Assembly: GCA_012517635.1 (NCBI GenBank)
Contig: JAAYUP010000069.1
Location: forward strand, 1 to 32,967
Direction: 5' to 3'
Source: Candidatus Atribacter alterifermentans
GTDB taxonomy: Bacteria > Atribacterota > Atribacteria > Atribacterales > Atribacteraceae
DNA length: 32,967 bases
Under the pieces are notes generated by a model. That model saw only the letters and a list, made by a program, of their open reading frames with translations. It made no database searches and was not told the origin of the DNA. Positions 6,985-15,139 of this stretch are shown here, in pieces. The first letter of the stretch is position 1, and each line of letters starts with the position of its first letter. A program made the position numbers and the translations under genes.

Positions 6985-8133
6985 ATGGGAGATTCATTCG
7001 TTTTTCGATTACCAAGAGAAATATTTTTTGGAACCAATCGAGGGAATGATATTGGTAAATTATTAGTAAATATTGGCAAAAGGGCAATCATTGTAACCGG
7101 TAGAAAGTCAGCGAAGGAAAGTGGTATTCTCGATATAATTACCCAATCCCTTGAGCATAGCCGGTTGGCGTATGCCATATTTGATCAGGTTGAACCCGAA
7201 CCTTCTCTTGAAACGGTAGACAAAGGACTGAAACTGGCAATGGATTTTAATTGTGATATGATTATTTCACTGGGGGGAGGAAGTGTTCTTGATTGTGGGA
7301 AAGTTATTGCTGGATTATTAGGTAATGGAAAAGCGATACGGACTTTTTTTGAAGGGGCCCCCGTAATCAAAGCCGGTATTCCTTGGATAGCCCTACCTAC
7401 AACAGCAGGAACAGGTTCGGAAATGACCAGTAATTCGGTTTTAACCGACATTCATACCGGAATCAAAAAAAGCGTTCGAAGCCATTTATTCATTGCACGT
7501 TTAGTGATTATTGATCCAAATTTTACTTTATCGATGAGTCCACATCTTACAGCAGTTTCTGGAATTGATGCATTAATTCAAGCTATTGAAGCCTATACCA
7601 GTCCTCATTCTAATCTGATTAGTGAAGCACTGGTATTAGAAGCTATTGAACTTCTATGGAATTACCTTCCCAAGGCAGTTCACGATGGAGCAAACCTCTT
7701 AAACCGGGAATATGTAGCGAAAGGAAGTATGTTAAGTGCTATGGCATTTGCTAATTCATCATCTGGACCGGCTCACGGGTTTTCTCATCTTATTGGCCCG
7801 AGGTTTTCCATATCCCATGGAGAAACGTGTGCAGTTTTGATGCCTCAGGTTATTCGTTATAACCGAGAAGTATTTCATAAAAAATACTCTTACATTCTTA
7901 ATAAATTAGGCTTCGAGGACGTTGGCAAGAATGATCCTGCTGAGGACTTCGCTATTGCTTTTGAAAATTTTCTTGACCAAATCCACTTACGAAAAAGATT
8001 TAAAGACTATGACGTTCCAATTGACGAGCTATTGTCGGTTTTGAATACCAACAATATTGGTAAAAATATAACTGAAAACCCACGACCTTTCCAAACCTCA
8101 GATATGATTGAATTGCTCAAATCATCATGGTAA
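6985..8133 (+). CDS. Iron-type (group III) alcohol dehydrogenase
   Basis: 382 residues, full length for PF00465. The N-terminal NAD(P)-binding domain has GGGSVLDCGK (97-106) and PTTAGTGSE (138-146). In the C-terminal metal domain the usual ligands are Asp, His, His, His. Here they read Asp195, Gln199 (in GIDALIQAIEAY, where FucO-type enzymes have His), His264 (AHGFSH) and His278 (SHGE). It should interconvert an alcohol and aldehyde with NAD(P)H; the substrate is unknown. The Gln variant occurs in some members as I recall, so it need not be inactive. Ribosome binding site AAGGAAGTAGGA precedes ATG. It is monocistronic or loosely linked to the DUF2148 gene 99 bp downstream. Confidence 0.9.
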   Translation: MGDSFVFRLPREIFFGTNRGNDIGKLLVNIGKRAIIVTGRKSAKESGILDIITQSLEHSRLAYAIFDQVEPEPSLETVDKGLKLAMDFNCDMIISLGGGSVLDCGKVIAGLLGNGKAIRTFFEGAPVIKAGIPWIALPTTAGTGSEMTSNSVLTDIHTGIKKSVRSHLFIARLVIIDPNFTLSMSPHLTAVSGIDALIQAIEAYTSPHSNLISEALVLEAIELLWNYLPKAVHDGANLLNREYVAKGSMLSAMAFANSSSGPAHGFSHLIGPRFSISHGETCAVLMPQVIRYNREVFHKKYSYILNKLGFEDVGKNDPAEDFAIAFENFLDQIHLRKRFKDYDVPIDELLSVLNTNNIGKNITENPRPFQTSDMIELLKSSW

Positions 8134-8232
8134 TTGTTTTAAAAAAGGATCCATAATAATGAGGTAGACCTGGAGAAGTTTTTCAGTTATGATAGAAGAA
8201 GGAAAGAGGCGTTTTAACCGAGAGGTGATAGA

Positions 8233-8754
8233 ATGAAAGAAGTTTTGGAGCAAGTTGGTAATTTAATGGCCATTGCAGCCCGAACGGCTCCTAAATCAGG
8301 TGGAAGTGACTATGTTCACATTCAGGTAATAAAAGGGAATGATGTCCAAAAAATTGGAGAAGGAATGATTCGATACGGAGAACAAAAAAACCTTCCAGGT
8401 TTTATTCGTGATGGGAAAAATGTCATTGCTTCCGATGTTTTGGTTTTAGTGGGAATTAAAGATGCAGCAGTTATGAATTTAAATTGTGGGGCTTGTGGGT
8501 ATGATAGTTGTCAGGAATTGCAACCGATTGAGAAAAACGAATTTAAGGGACCTCAATGTATGTTTCGTTTACTTGATTTGGGTATTGCTCTTGGGTCAGC
8601 AGTAAAAACTGCTTCACTATTAAATGTTGATAATCGAATTATGTATAGAGTGGGGACGATAGCGAGAAAAATGGGTTTTACCCAAGATGATGTTGTCATG
8701 GGTATCCCTCTCTCTGCCCAAGGGAAAAATATATATTTTGATCGAAAGGGTTAG
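8233..8754 (+). CDS. DUF2148 ferredoxin-like protein
   Basis: 173 residues, matching PF09918 (DUF2148). It carries Cys85, Cys88 and Cys93 in NCGACGYDSC and Cys109 in GPQC, which likely bind an iron-sulfur cluster. The hydrophobic helix DLGIALGSAVKTAS follows, as in the family. The role is unknown; homologues are typical of anaerobic bacteria and archaea. A good ribosome binding site (GAGGTG) precedes the ATG, and the next gene begins 10 bp after its stop, so it appears to head the envelope-type cluster that follows. What links it to membrane proteins is not evident. Confidence 0.85.
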   Translation: MKEVLEQVGNLMAIAARTAPKSGGSDYVHIQVIKGNDVQKIGEGMIRYGEQKNLPGFIRDGKNVIASDVLVLVGIKDAAVMNLNCGACGYDSCQELQPIEKNEFKGPQCMFRLLDLGIALGSAVKTASLLNVDNRIMYRVGTIARKMGFTQDDVVMGIPLSAQGKNIYFDRKG

Positions 8755-8764
8755 AGGTGGACTT

Positions 8765-9358
8765 ATGCAGGGTATGTTAAGAATTCAAGATATAATTGGT
8801 TTGATTTTAGCGATATTAATTGTTGCTATATTAATCAGTATTATTCTTATTCTCCGGGAAAGCGCTCGGGAAAGAAAGCTTTGGAAAGAAGAGAATGAGG
8901 ACTTTGAAGAGGAACCAAAAATTAAAAAGCGGCTTTTTGCAGAAAAAAAGATTAACTTTCCAATTAAGGCAAGACCATCTTCTCAAACCGTGGAAAACGA
9001 TTTGAAAGAAATAGAGGAAAAGCGACAATGGCAAAGAATTCCACGGGAAAAGGAATTGCCTCAAGAAGGCCTCAAATTAAAAAAAGACTTTGTTGCTCCT
9101 CCCGAACCAAAATTTAGTTCGGAAAACAAAGATGTTAGGCAATATGAAAGTGAGGAGATTTATAGCGAGCCTGAAACCGAGAAAGTCGTCCCAAAAATAC
9201 CACTTGTTGACCAGAAAAGACCACAGGAACCTCGACAGGCAGTTCTTGAGCGTGGATTGAAAAAACTACAAGAAATGAATTTAGAGGCAAAAAACTTAAA
9301 AATCAATTTAAACGAAGAAACCATTGATTTTTCTCCATTGCTTTGGGATGTAAAATAA
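8765..9358 (+). CDS. Single-span membrane protein, unknown; ends at an in-frame TAA
   Basis: 197 residues from ATG 8765 (GAGGTGG just before it; the longer reading from 8687 lies inside DUF2148). One transmembrane helix at about residues 8-31 is followed by RESARERK, so the long C-terminal part is probably cytoplasmic. That part is charged and Pro/Glu/Lys-rich, with low-complexity character and a helical end (LERGLKKLQEMNLEAKNLK). No family recognised. The stop TAA (9356-9358) is followed in the same frame by 119 open codons, so the true protein may continue (see 9359-9715). It may be truncated, or a sequencing error may have created the stop. Confidence 0.65.
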   Translation: MQGMLRIQDIIGLILAILIVAILISIILILRESARERKLWKEENEDFEEEPKIKKRLFAEKKINFPIKARPSSQTVENDLKEIEEKRQWQRIPREKELPQEGLKLKKDFVAPPEPKFSSENKDVRQYESEEIYSEPETEKVVPKIPLVDQKRPQEPRQAVLERGLKKLQEMNLEAKNLKINLNEETIDFSPLLWDVK

Positions 9359-9715
9359 AAAGTTCAGTCAGGAGAACCTCTGGGAGATATTGTTATCCAT
9401 ACAGTTTTTAAAAGCATTCCTGGCTTATCTGGTGAAGATGTAATTGAAATGTATCGTTCTGGCGATGTTTCAGTAGTAGAAAAATTAGAAGCTCGCCTCA
9501 GGTCAAAAGAAGGAAGAGAATTTTTAGTTGCATCGCTTTATTTGTCACATTTTATTATACCAGATTTAGATCGCTTATTGAGAAACGGGACTCTTTCCGG
9601 AGAGGAATACAATTTGCTTAAGGCATTAAAGTTTGTGGACCGTTCAACCAAAAAAGATTTTGCCCGAGCAGTTTATGCACAAATAGTCGAGGGTTCAGAC
9701 GAACAAAATGTCTAA
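9359..9715 (+). pseudogene. Continuation of the 8765 gene after an in-frame stop, or separate 88-aa gene from ATG 9449
   Basis: The frame is open for 118 codons after the TAA. The 30 codons before the first ATG (9449) read as normal protein (SGEPLGDIVIHTVFKSIPG), and the preceding ORF is in the same frame, so the simplest reading is one gene of about 316 codons broken by a single base change (GAA or AAA to TAA). If translated separately it would start at ATG 9449, which lacks a clear ribosome binding site. The part from 9449 is helical and soluble (EKLEARLRSKEGREFLVASLY, RLLRNGTLSGEEYNLLKA), with no known domain. Alternatives are readthrough, two real proteins, or an assembly error. Confidence 0.55.
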
Positions 9716-9747
9716 CCAAAATGCTATTGTTTTGGGAAAGACAGAAA

Positions 9748-9957
9748 ATGTTTAAAAGGAAGAAAGCACTCCCTACCTGGATTCAAAATGTTGACCTTGG
9801 TCAAAAAAGAGCTTATGACCGTGTGTGGGTGTTTATTTTAATTTTGTTTTTCCTTTTTTTTGTGGTCTTTTTATTAGGGGTATATACCTATCCTTTTTCG
9901 GGTAATGATTATCTTGTGTTTGAAAGAGTGAAGAGTATATTTTTATTGCAAAATTAA
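9748..9957 (+). CDS. Small single-span membrane protein, unknown
   Basis: 69 residues from ATG 9748; an in-frame ATG at 9721 would add nine residues. GGGAAAG lies before the chosen start. A basic N-terminus (FKRKKALP) precedes one transmembrane segment at about residues 27-49 (VFILILFFLFFVVFLLGVY), so the N-terminus is probably cytoplasmic and the tail short and periplasmic. No family recognised. It stands between the broken membrane gene and the coiled-coil tether gene, all on one strand with short gaps, and may be a small partner of one of them. Confidence 0.55.
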   Translation: MFKRKKALPTWIQNVDLGQKRAYDRVWVFILILFFLFFVVFLLGVYTYPFSGNDYLVFERVKSIFLLQN

Positions 9958-10016
9958 AATGTTTTACTGGTGTATGGTTAAGAAATCATAGATAAGATAA
10001 GGTTGGGGGTGATTTT

Positions 10017-12656
10017 TTGAAAAATTGGCCTTCATTTGTATTCGCTGTTATTGCGCTTATTCTTTCTTTAGTAATGTTTGTAGTTTTGTTTCCAGTAAAA
10101 GGATTACTAAATGGTACAACAGAAAAAATAAAGATTTTAGAGGAGAACACCAAGGATCAAGATGCTTTGCTTTCTGAAATCACCGAGAAAATTTCTGCCT
10201 TTCCAGATTTCTCCTCTTATGAAAAAAGCATTACGGAGTTAGGAGATAGATTGGCGATAATCGGTGATCAAAGTCAACAACTCAGCCTCAAAATAAAAAC
10301 CTTTGAAAATCTCAATACACAGATAGATATGTTGAGCCAAGCCATTCATGATTCTGTTAAACGGGTTGAATTGTTAGAAAAGGCTTCTATTGAGTTACAA
10401 CATTTAAGTGGGGAAAAAGATGCTCAAATTTCTGAACTTAATACCAAATTAAACCAGCTGGAAACCATAAGCACCGAAATTCCAATAATAAAAGACCAGC
10501 TTCTTTCTTTCAATGTTGATCAAAGATTTGTTGAGACTGCTGAAAAAATTGAAAATCAGAAAAATATTGTGCAAAGCCAGATTGAAGCTTTAAAAATGGA
10601 ATTGAAAGAAAACTGGCAAAAGAATGAAACCGAAAGGTTTGCTTTTATTGAAAAACTCAATTCTCTTCAAGAAAACGTTGAAAAACAAAAACAAGACCTC
10701 CTCTCTTTCCAAAATAATTGGAAAGAAGAACTTGAAAAGTTAAGAAATGAGAACCAGACGGTTTTGGCTCGTCTTCAAGACAGTCTGAATACCCAGCAGA
10801 ACTTTATCCAAACACAGCATGCTGAAATAGAACAGTTAAAAGAATCTCTAACTCAAGTTACTCAGCAAATTGCAACTTTAGAGAGTCAGTTCTTTCAGGT
10901 TCAAGATTTAGAAAATAAGATGGTAGTCTTCGATAAATTTACAAAAGATGCTGAGGAAAAGATGAACACCATGAAGACGTCGGTGGAGAATGAAGTGAAA
11001 GTCATTCGTGAACAAATTGAAAATCTTTCCAATTCACTCCAGGGTATGGAAACATCACAGCAATCCTATCTTGAAGAGCTAACAAACCTCAGTTCATTCA
11101 TTCATTCGCAGTTAAACAATTTGGATTCCAAAACGAATGCTTTGGAATCCAACCTTAATCAACTAGAAGAAGCCCAGAAAGGAATTGCAGCTCATTCCGA
11201 TCAATTAGAAATTTTAGTCAATGGATTTAATCAATCCTTAGAGGAAGCTAAAAATCAAATTGTTGATATATCAAGAAAATTCAATGAGCAATTTGATCAA
11301 ATAAAAAAAGAAATATCTGTTGATCAGGAAGAAACTCTCAAGGAACTCAAAGATCAAGTTGAAGCTATTGGCGTTACTCTTCCAGATATTGAATCATTAA
11401 AAGAGATACAATTAAAAATAAATGAGTTTATTGAGAATGAAAAATCATTAAAAGAAAATATTGAATTTATCCAAAATGAAAGGGCTATGCTTCTTAACGA
11501 AATTGAGGGGAACGAAAAAAATATTGCTTTATTGCAAGAAAATTTGGAAAAAATTCGAAACCAACAGTCAACAAGCGATGAGACAATAGCCACTATTGAA
11601 GGGAAGATACAATCGCTTCAGAACCAAAAAGATGAATTAGCCAATCGACTCATTAAAACTGACGAGCAGTTGCAATTATTGGAATCAAGCATGAGAAACT
11701 GGGAAAACAAATGGGAGGTTATGAATGACCTTTTGGAAAAAAATACAGACGAAGTAAACCAATTCATTGAAGAAGTGAAGCAGGAGTATCAAAAAGTCCA
11801 AATTGATATTTCCAAAAAAATTGATGACGAAAAACTAAAAACCTCTCTTGATACATTTAGTGATTCCATGAATCAAGTTATAAATCGGGTAGCAACTTTG
11901 GAACAGTTTAACCAAGAAATAAATAAAAAAGAAATTTTTTCTCGGGTTGATGCCATTGAAGGGAAAATATCCGCAGTAGAAGGGAGAATTGATTCTATTG
12001 TTCAGGAATATGGGATAAGTAGTCCCGAGGTAGAAACACTTAAAGAGGCTGTTGATGATTTAAAACAAGAAAAGATAGCAATCGAAGAAAGGGTTAATTT
12101 GTTATTTGATGCCTTGGATGGACAAAAATATATTGAAGAAACCCAACAGTCTTTACAAAGCATGAGCCAAGAAGAAAATAACTTACAGGTTGAAATTACA
12201 AGATTAAGTCGTGAAAAGTCCAACATAGAGGAGGATTTGCAGGTAAAACAAAAAGAGTTGAGACGAATAGATCAGGAATTGGCAGTTTTAAAAGAAGAAA
12301 AACAATCTGCTGAAAATATACAAAAACTGGAGGAAGAGAAAAAGCGTATAGAAAAAGAAGTACAGAATCTTACCAGAGATGTTGAAAATAAGTTAAGCCA
12401 AATTGAGGTTCTTCAGAAAAAAATCCAGGAACTCTCTGCGCAATTAGATGAATCAAAAAAGTACACTTCTTATATCATTCTTCCTTGGGATAATCTGTGG
12501 AATATCGCCCGTCGCTACTACCGAGATGGTACCAAATGGAAGAAAATCCTTGAAGCGAACTCTAATATCATTGATAGTCCTTATAATTTAAAGCCTTATA
12601 CAGAAATAAAAATACCTCGTATCAGCACGTTGAATGAGCCAAAGCCAAAGCAATAG
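10017..12656 (+). CDS. Membrane-anchored giant coiled-coil protein with C-terminal LysM
   Basis: 879 residues from a TTG start with GGGGGTGA 5 bases upstream; no ATG would keep the membrane anchor intact. Residues ~6-28 form one transmembrane helix with a short positive N-terminus, so the rest should lie outside the cytoplasm. Residues ~30-810 are almost unbroken Gln/Glu/Lys/Asn-rich heptad sequence, predicted to be a long coiled coil. Residues 816-866 are a LysM fold (YIILPWDNLWNIARRYY ... PYTEIKIP), which binds peptidoglycan glycans. I infer a tether from the inner membrane to the cell wall. No Cys was seen. It lies in a run with small membrane proteins; the nitroreductase follows by 15 bp. 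No named family fits the whole architecture. Confidence 0.8.
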   Translation: MKNWPSFVFAVIALILSLVMFVVLFPVKGLLNGTTEKIKILEENTKDQDALLSEITEKISAFPDFSSYEKSITELGDRLAIIGDQSQQLSLKIKTFENLNTQIDMLSQAIHDSVKRVELLEKASIELQHLSGEKDAQISELNTKLNQLETISTEIPIIKDQLLSFNVDQRFVETAEKIENQKNIVQSQIEALKMELKENWQKNETERFAFIEKLNSLQENVEKQKQDLLSFQNNWKEELEKLRNENQTVLARLQDSLNTQQNFIQTQHAEIEQLKESLTQVTQQIATLESQFFQVQDLENKMVVFDKFTKDAEEKMNTMKTSVENEVKVIREQIENLSNSLQGMETSQQSYLEELTNLSSFIHSQLNNLDSKTNALESNLNQLEEAQKGIAAHSDQLEILVNGFNQSLEEAKNQIVDISRKFNEQFDQIKKEISVDQEETLKELKDQVEAIGVTLPDIESLKEIQLKINEFIENEKSLKENIEFIQNERAMLLNEIEGNEKNIALLQENLEKIRNQQSTSDETIATIEGKIQSLQNQKDELANRLIKTDEQLQLLESSMRNWENKWEVMNDLLEKNTDEVNQFIEEVKQEYQKVQIDISKKIDDEKLKTSLDTFSDSMNQVINRVATLEQFNQEINKKEIFSRVDAIEGKISAVEGRIDSIVQEYGISSPEVETLKEAVDDLKQEKIAIEERVNLLFDALDGQKYIEETQQSLQSMSQEENNLQVEITRLSREKSNIEEDLQVKQKELRRIDQELAVLKEEKQSAENIQKLEEEKKRIEKEVQNLTRDVENKLSQIEVLQKKIQELSAQLDESKKYTSYIILPWDNLWNIARRYYRDGTKWKKILEANSNIIDSPYNLKPYTEIKIPRISTLNEPKPKQ

Positions 12657-12671
12657 GGGAGGACTGATTTT

Positions 12672-13187
12672 ATGGACCTTATGGAAGTCATAAGGAATCG
12701 TAGAAGTATTAGAAAATATCGTTCTGATGATATAAGTCAACAAGTTATAAATGAAATATTTGAAGCTGTTCAATTAGCACCATCAGCAAACAATCTCCAA
12801 CCGTGGAAATTTATTTTAATAAAAAATGATAAAAAGAAACGTTTAATAGCTCAAGCTTGCTCTGGTCAAGAGTTTATAGGTGAAGCACCTGTTATAATTG
12901 TTGCTTGTGCAATTGGTAGGGGAGGGTATATAGGGAAATATATGGAAAGTTGGCCAGTCGATCTGGCTATCGCTATGACTCATTTGATTTTATCAGCTTG
13001 GAACAAAGGGCTGGGTACGTGTTGGATTGGAGATTTTGATGAAGATAAAATTCGGGAAATATGCAATGTTCCGCCATCCGTCAGAATTGCAGCGGTTACA
13101 CCTCTCGGTTACCCAGTAAAAACTGTTCAACCAACTTCACGAAGGTCTTTAGAAAGAATTATTTGTCAGGAAAGTTTTTCTGATTAA
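12672..13187 (+). CDS. Nitroreductase-family flavoprotein
   Basis: 171 residues, a compact member of the FMN-dependent nitroreductase family (PF00881). The N-terminal RRSIRKYRSDDIS block binds FMN phosphate, LAPSANNLQPWKF gives the isoalloxazine pocket, and GLGTCWIGDFD with AAVTPLGYP forms the second FMN-binding half. It probably reduces a nitro or quinone-like compound, or works as an FMN oxidoreductase; the substrate is unknown. GGGGAGGA precedes ATG. It is 15 bp after the coiled-coil gene and 12 bp before the DUF951 gene, which suggests co-transcription rather than shared function. Confidence 0.88.
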   Translation: MDLMEVIRNRRSIRKYRSDDISQQVINEIFEAVQLAPSANNLQPWKFILIKNDKKKRLIAQACSGQEFIGEAPVIIVACAIGRGGYIGKYMESWPVDLAIAMTHLILSAWNKGLGTCWIGDFDEDKIREICNVPPSVRIAAVTPLGYPVKTVQPTSRRSLERIICQESFSD

Positions 13188-13199
13188 ATAAGGATAACA

Positions 13200-13430
13200 A
13201 TGGGAATCATCAAAATTGAGATTGAGGATATTTTAACACTCAAAAAGAGTCATCCTTGCGGAGGTCGGCAATGGAAAGTAATACGTCTCGGTACTGATAT
13301 TGGAATGAAATGCATCAAATGTGGCCATTTTGTTATGATTCCCAGACAGAAACTGGAAAAAAATATCCGGGAAATTAACCGAAAGGGTCGTTTATTAAAA
13401 CCGGTTGAGGCTATAACTGAAGTGGAATAG
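13200..13430 (+). CDS. DUF951 protein
   Basis: 76 residues, matching DUF951 (PF06107), a small protein common in Firmicutes and relatives. The family pattern is visible: LKKSHPCGGRQWKVIRLGTD, then MKCIKCGHFVMIPRQK. Cys in HPCG and the CxxC pair in CIKCGH could bind zinc. Homologues are often near nucleoid or ribosome genes; the function is unsettled. Ribosome binding site AAGGA lies before ATG. A strong terminator follows at once (13432-13475), so this is the last gene of the run. Confidence 0.85.
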   Translation: MGIIKIEIEDILTLKKSHPCGGRQWKVIRLGTDIGMKCIKCGHFVMIPRQKLEKNIREINRKGRLLKPVEAITEVE

Positions 13431-13431
13431 A

Positions 13432-13475
13432 GTTCTCCTCCTGAATAGTGACGTTTTCAGGAGGAGAACGTTTTT
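13432..13475 (+). terminator. Rho-independent terminator of the 8233-13430 run
   Basis: GTTCTCCTCCTGA (13432-13444) pairs perfectly with TCAGGAGGAGAAC (13457-13469), a 13-bp stem, followed by GTTTTT (13470-13475). It sits between the end of the DUF951 gene and the convergent radical SAM gene. The stem may also shield the minus-strand mRNA end, but the T-run faces plus. Confidence 0.9.
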
Positions 13476-13479
13476 CTGG

Positions 13480-14688
13480 TTAGTAATCTTTTTTGATGAT
13501 TTGAGCAAGTTTTTCCTGCGTTTGCCATTGTCCAAAGAGAAAGCCATCTCGGGCTATCTTCCCTAAAAAATGCCGCAAAAAAGGCGATATGGGTGTTGGT
13601 TGAACACCGGAGAAATGAGTACCTGGCAATGGAAGAAAAGAATGAGCGTGAACTTTTGCTCCGAGTTTTATCAGTTTCTTGATAGCTTGTACTGTTTCCT
13701 TTTCGTCATCTTCATTTTCTCCAGGAAGACCGAAAATAAAATCAACTGCAACTTGGAAACCATTTTGAATGGCCATGTCAACTGCCGAGAAAACCTGTTC
13801 ACGGGTATGACCTCGATGGAGAGTTTTTAATAATCGATTGCTCCCAGTTTGTCCACCAAAAACAAGAGTTTTGCTATCAGAAAAATCTTTTAAGAGTTGA
13901 ATCGATTCCAAAGTTATAAACTCAGGTCGGATTTCAGACGGGAAAGATCCAAAAAAAATTCTACCTGATTTACCAATGATTTTTTTAATTCTTTCTAAGA
14001 GAGAAAAGAGAGCGTTCAAATTTAAGGATCGTCCATCTACTGAACCATAAGCTAAAGCATTTGGTGTAATAAAACGAATATCAGTAAGGTCTTTTTTCTT
14101 CATCTCCCTGCAATACTCGGTAATTGCCTCGAAACTACGATGACGAACATCGGTTCCAAACAACGTACTGGTTTGACAGAAATAACATCCATAGGGACAA
14201 CCGCGTGTAATCTCAATAAAACCATATATTCCCAATTTCACGGGGGAAGGAGAATAGTGGTCAAGTTGAACCCGATGATTTGAATTAAGAATCATCGTAT
14301 TTACCAAAGGGAAATCATTCTTAGCGTATGAAAGAATTTCTTGGATAAGGTCTTCAGCCTCTCCCCTTACCAACCAATCAGCAAGACCTTGAAAAGTTTC
14401 AGGGAGTGCAGAGATGTGAGGCCCTCCAAGACAAATTTTGGCTTGAGAATTAACTGATTTACATTTGATTAAAAGAGACCGAACCTGTTCACAATCTGTG
14501 GTCATAACAGATAATAGAATTAAGCCTCGTTGGTGAAGAGTGAGAAGATGTAATAGGTCAGTTTCTTTTTGAATAAAAAAAAACTGAAGCTGGTTCCATA
14601 AAAGATGGTTTTGGAGTGCTCCTATTAACGCGTTGAGGCTATTTTTATTTTTAGTTGGATAATGAATGAATATCGGATATTTTTCCAT
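13480..14688 (-). CDS. B12-binding-type radical SAM protein
   Basis: 402 residues. An N-terminal cobalamin-binding-like domain (about 40-125; LGGPHISALPETF is the usual strand-turn) precedes the radical SAM core, with the cluster Cys at 164, 168 and 171 in CPYGCYFC. The second half has SAM-core strands such as VAVDFIFGLPGENEDDEKE and ends with PLPGTHFSG. It resembles the B12/radical SAM subfamilies of archaea and anaerobes (the MJ_1487-like group as I recall). It probably acts as a methyl- or alkyl-transferring radical enzyme; the substrate is unknown. It starts 13 bp after the C_GCAxxG_C_C gene, with a weak ribosome binding site, so translation is probably coupled. Confidence 0.88.
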   Translation of the reverse strand: MEKYPIFIHYPTKNKNSLNALIGALQNHLLWNQLQFFFIQKETDLLHLLTLHQRGLILLSVMTTDCEQVRSLLIKCKSVNSQAKICLGGPHISALPETFQGLADWLVRGEAEDLIQEILSYAKNDFPLVNTMILNSNHRVQLDHYSPSPVKLGIYGFIEITRGCPYGCYFCQTSTLFGTDVRHRSFEAITEYCREMKKKDLTDIRFITPNALAYGSVDGRSLNLNALFSLLERIKKIIGKSGRIFFGSFPSEIRPEFITLESIQLLKDFSDSKTLVFGGQTGSNRLLKTLHRGHTREQVFSAVDMAIQNGFQVAVDFIFGLPGENEDDEKETVQAIKKLIKLGAKVHAHSFLPLPGTHFSGVQPTPISPFLRHFLGKIARDGFLFGQWQTQEKLAQIIKKDY

Positions 14689-14701
14689 TTTTAAGGCTTA
14701 A

Positions 14702-15139
14702 CTAATGTCGTTTTTGGTCGAGATATTCTTTAGCTATTTGGGAGATGGCTTGAATGAATTCTCGGCATTTTAAGTGTATATTATTTTTTCGATACTCGTT
14801 TAATCCTTCCTCGGTATTCATTGGAACTCCAATCAAATCAATACAGTCTATGGCTCCTAATTCTTTTTTTACATCGTTAATAAAATGTTCTACTAACAAA
14901 TAAAAATCGTCACGGGTTTTTTTATCATGAGCTTGGTCACGACCAAATTTTAACCCCAAAGCCATAATTGAACCGGTAATGGCTCCACAAACGTCACCGG
15001 TGTGGCCGAAACCACCTCCAAAACCAGTTGCCAAACGAGGAAAAAACTGACAAGATTTTCCTAAATAATCACATAATCCCATTAATGTTGACTCACAGCA
15101 ATTAAATCCTTGTTGATGATATACAGTTGCTTCTGGCAT
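14702..15139 (-). CDS. C_GCAxxG_C_C family redox protein
   Basis: 145 residues of the family PF09719, named after its Cys pattern. Cys14-Cys15 lie in NCCES, then GFGGGFGHTGDVCGAITGSI (about 39-58, Cys51), CIDL and KCREF near the C-terminus. Such proteins are common in anaerobes and probably bind metal or do redox chemistry; the substrate is unknown. Its strong ribosome binding site (AAGGAGGG) precedes ATG 15139. It is the first gene of a minus-strand pair with the radical SAM enzyme. Confidence 0.85.
   Translation of the reverse strand: MPEATVYHQQGFNCCESTLMGLCDYLGKSCQFFPRLATGFGGGFGHTGDVCGAITGSIMALGLKFGRDQAHDKKTRDDFYLLVEHFINDVKKELGAIDCIDLIGVPMNTEEGLNEYRKNNIHLKCREFIQAISQIAKEYLDQKRH

Noticed and set aside
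6629..7049. Short plus-strand ORFs across the repeat-filled gap.
   Set aside because: They read through palindromic repeats and into the dehydrogenase start in the wrong frame, with no ribosome binding site.
10017..12656. Chromosome-segregation SMC-like ATPase.
   Set aside because: No Walker A or ABC signature; there is a membrane anchor and LysM, so the similarity is only coiled-coil composition.
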